From Salinarimonas rosea DSM 21201 (GTDB lineage: Bacteria; Pseudomonadota; Alphaproteobacteria; Rhizobiales; Beijerinckiaceae): a DNA stretch of 64,000 bases. The notes beneath the pieces were generated by a model that was not told where the DNA came from, ran no database searches, and saw nothing but the letters and a program-made list of their open reading frames with translations. Shown here one piece after another: positions 62,605 to 64,000 of the stretch. The DNA lies in assembly GCF_000429045.1 (NCBI RefSeq), contig NZ_AUBC01000013.1:62001-126000 (forward strand), read 5' to 3'. The number at the start of each line of letters is the position of its first letter. The stretch's first letter is position 1. The position numbers and the translations under genes were made by a program.

Positions 62605-63837
62605 ATGGCGGCCCTGAACAAGCGCGACTTTCTCAAGGGGGGATCGGCCCTGGCGCTCGGCGCGCTCGCGAGCCCGGCGCTCGTCGGCCGCGCCGCCGCG
62701 GCCGAGCCGATCAAGCTCGGCTCGGTGCTCGACGTCTCGGGCATCTTCGACGGCTACGGCAAGCCCATGGACATGGCGCTGCGGCTCGCCGTCGAGGAGA
62801 TCAACGCCGGCGGCGGCCTGCTCGACCGCCCCGTGGAGGTGACGGCCTACGACACGCAGTCCGACATCGCGCTCTACACGCAGTACGCCCAGCAGCTCGC
62901 CCGGCGCGACCGCGTCGACGTGGTGCACGGCGGCATCCTGTCGGCCTCGCGCGAGGCGATCCGGCCGATCCTGCGGCGCGCGGAGATCCCCTACTTCTAC
63001 AACGTGCTCTACGAGGGCGGCGTCTGCGACCGCAACGTCGTCGTCACCGGCGTCACGCCGGCGCAGCAGGTCGCCGTGCTCGTACCGGCTGCCATCGAGC
63101 GCTGGGGCAAGCGGATCTACATCCTCGCGGCCGACTACAATTACGGCCAGATCACCGCGCGCTGGATGCGCAAGTTCGCCGAGGAGGCGGGCGGCGAGGT
63201 CGTCGAGACGGACTTCTTCCCGCTCGACGTCTCCGACTTCGGCTCGACCATCGCCAAGATCCAGACGGCGACGCCCGACATCGTGCTCTCGGCGCTGGTC
63301 GGCGGGGCGCACCTGTCCTTCTACCGCCAATGGGCGGCTTCGGGAATGAAGGACCGCATCCCGATGGCCTCGACGACGCTCGGCGTCGGCAACGAGCACC
63401 GGATCCTCGGGCCGGAGGCAGACGGCATCCTCGTCGCCTACAACTACGCGCCCGAGATCGACTCGCCCGCCAACCGGGCCTTCCTGGAGGCCTGGGGCGC
63501 GGCCTACGGCGATACCGGGCTCGTCAACGAGCTCGCCGTCTCGAACTACCAGGGCGTGACGCTCTGGGCCGAGGCGGTCCGCCGCGCCGGCACCGTCGAG
63601 CGCATGCCGCTGATCGAGGCGATCGAGAGCGGCATGGCGATCGAGGGCCCGGGCGGCACCGTCGTGATCGACCCGAAGACGCACCACGCCATCCTCGACG
63701 TCCACCTGATGGAGTTCCGCGACGGCGGCGCCGTGATCCTCGAGACCTTCGAGCAGCGCCCGCCCATCGACACGCAGGCCGTGTGCGATCTCGAGGCGAA
63801 CCCCGACGACGACACGCAGTACGAGATCGAGATCTAG
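62605..63837 (+). CDS. ABC transporter binding protein, amide/urea/branched-chain type
   Basis: About 411 residues. A Tat-like signal (NKRDFLKGGSALALGALASPALVGRAAAA) with one Arg only in the motif leads into a type 1 periplasmic-binding fold: IKLGSVLDVSGIFDGYGKPMDMALRLAVEEINAGGGLLDRPVEV is the FmdD/UrtA-like N-lobe and YNYGQITARWMRKFAEEAGGEVV the hinge. An ATG at 62602 is equally possible (two adjacent Met-coding frames differ by one codon). It is followed by a LivH-type permease, so the operon encodes an importer of urea, a short-chain amide or a branched-chain-like compound. Confidence 0.88.
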   Translation: MAALNKRDFLKGGSALALGALASPALVGRAAAAEPIKLGSVLDVSGIFDGYGKPMDMALRLAVEEINAGGGLLDRPVEVTAYDTQSDIALYTQYAQQLARRDRVDVVHGGILSASREAIRPILRRAEIPYFYNVLYEGGVCDRNVVVTGVTPAQQVAVLVPAAIERWGKRIYILAADYNYGQITARWMRKFAEEAGGEVVETDFFPLDVSDFGSTIAKIQTATPDIVLSALVGGAHLSFYRQWAASGMKDRIPMASTTLGVGNEHRILGPEADGILVAYNYAPEIDSPANRAFLEAWGAAYGDTGLVNELAVSNYQGVTLWAEAVRRAGTVERMPLIEAIESGMAIEGPGGTVVIDPKTHHAILDVHLMEFRDGGAVILETFEQRPPIDTQAVCDLEANPDDDTQYEIEI

Positions 63838-63878
63838 CACGCGTCCGCTGTCGCGCGGCGTCGCAGGGAGAGGTGAGC

Positions 63879-64000
63879 GTGGATCTGGCGGGCGTCATCG
63901 CGATCGAGGTGGTGTACTCGGTGGCCTCGCTGATCCTGATCAGCGCCGGGCTCGCCGTGATCTTCGGCATGATGCGGGTGATCAACCTCGCCCACGGCGA
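63879..64000 (+). CDS. livH: LivH-type ABC permease, N-terminal part (cut by window end)
   Basis: The frame from the GTG at 63879 (AGGGAGAGG just upstream) runs off the right edge. The visible 40 residues are one helix and the signature GLAVIFGMMRVINLAHGE, which defines the LivH/UrtB permease of branched-chain-type ABC importers. It is 41 bases after the binding-protein stop, so the rest of the importer should follow. Confidence 0.88.
   Translation, partial: MDLAGVIAIEVVYSVASLILISAGLAVIFGMMRVINLAHG

Noticed and set aside
1-64000. CRISPR array, insertion sequence or prophage
   Set aside because: No regularly spaced repeats, transposase, integrase or phage structural genes were seen; the short direct repeats at 60.8 kb are a two-copy operator-like element.

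Overview
The window is very GC-rich (about 70% by eye) with almost no non-coding space. It reads as a chromosomal segment of an alphaproteobacterium of the Hyphomicrobiales (Methylobacterium/Salinarimonas-like). Lineage markers are a CenR/OtpR-type response regulator with its cyclic-nucleotide-binding partner and divergent L,D-transpeptidase, SciP (DUF1153) beside flgD and fliK, PmtA-type phospholipid methylation, a poly-hydroxybutyrate-type bdhA, and direct-repeat LexA boxes (GTTC-N7-GTTC). No phage, insertion sequence, CRISPR array or rRNA was seen. Two tRNAs are present, Val(CAC) and Met(CAT), each with a readable sigma70 promoter.

Layout. 1-6.2 kb: end of a transporter gene, exonuclease III, an acetyltransferase, a periplasmic rhodanese, a chemoreceptor and the cenR locus. 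6.2-13.8 kb: copper-handling genes (PCuAC, DUF2946-like), acetyl-CoA synthetase, RidA, a WYL regulator, moaB and a radical-SAM gene behind two LexA boxes. 13.8-22 kb: housekeeping genes (M3 and S10 peptidases, a lysine methyltransferase, tRNA-Val, an L,D-transpeptidase, DUF971, moaA, bdhA). 22-31.8 kb: a DUF4160/DUF2442-HTH pair translationally coupled to a patatin lipase, then a tightly overlapping operon of transglutaminase-[glutamine-synthetase-like DUF2126], [circularly permuted ATP-grasp]-[alpha-E] and a second transglutaminase, then a double-length dCTP deaminase. 31.8-41.5 kb: dienelactone hydrolase, fasciclin protein, third L,D-transpeptidase, sciP/flgD/fliK, mnmA, pmtA, a Cache chemoreceptor and tRNA-Met.

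41.6-53.8 kb is a catabolic island: a glutathione transferase, a FadR-type regulator with a dyad in its divergent promoter, an Ldh-family dehydrogenase, a TAXI-TRAP importer (binding protein plus fused permease), an IlvD/Edd sugar-acid dehydratase, an RraA-like protein, an HpcH/HpaI aldolase and a complete DctPQM TRAP importer. Together they suggest uptake and dehydration/aldol cleavage of an unidentified sugar acid.

53.9-64 kb holds a MarR gene, a tryptophan-monooxygenase-like flavin oxidase and two glycosyltransferases on the minus strand. Divergently there is an AmiC-like sensor, a flotillin-like SPFH protein, a second Leu/amide-type ABC binding protein and the start of its LivH-type permease. 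A shared AT-rich box sits in the control regions of this last cluster.

The two least understood systems are the peptide-ligase/transglutaminase operon (23.9-30.7 kb), which matches a conserved but functionally unassigned family context, and the flavin oxidase plus glycosyltransferase unit (53.9-58.7 kb), for which I know no described counterpart.
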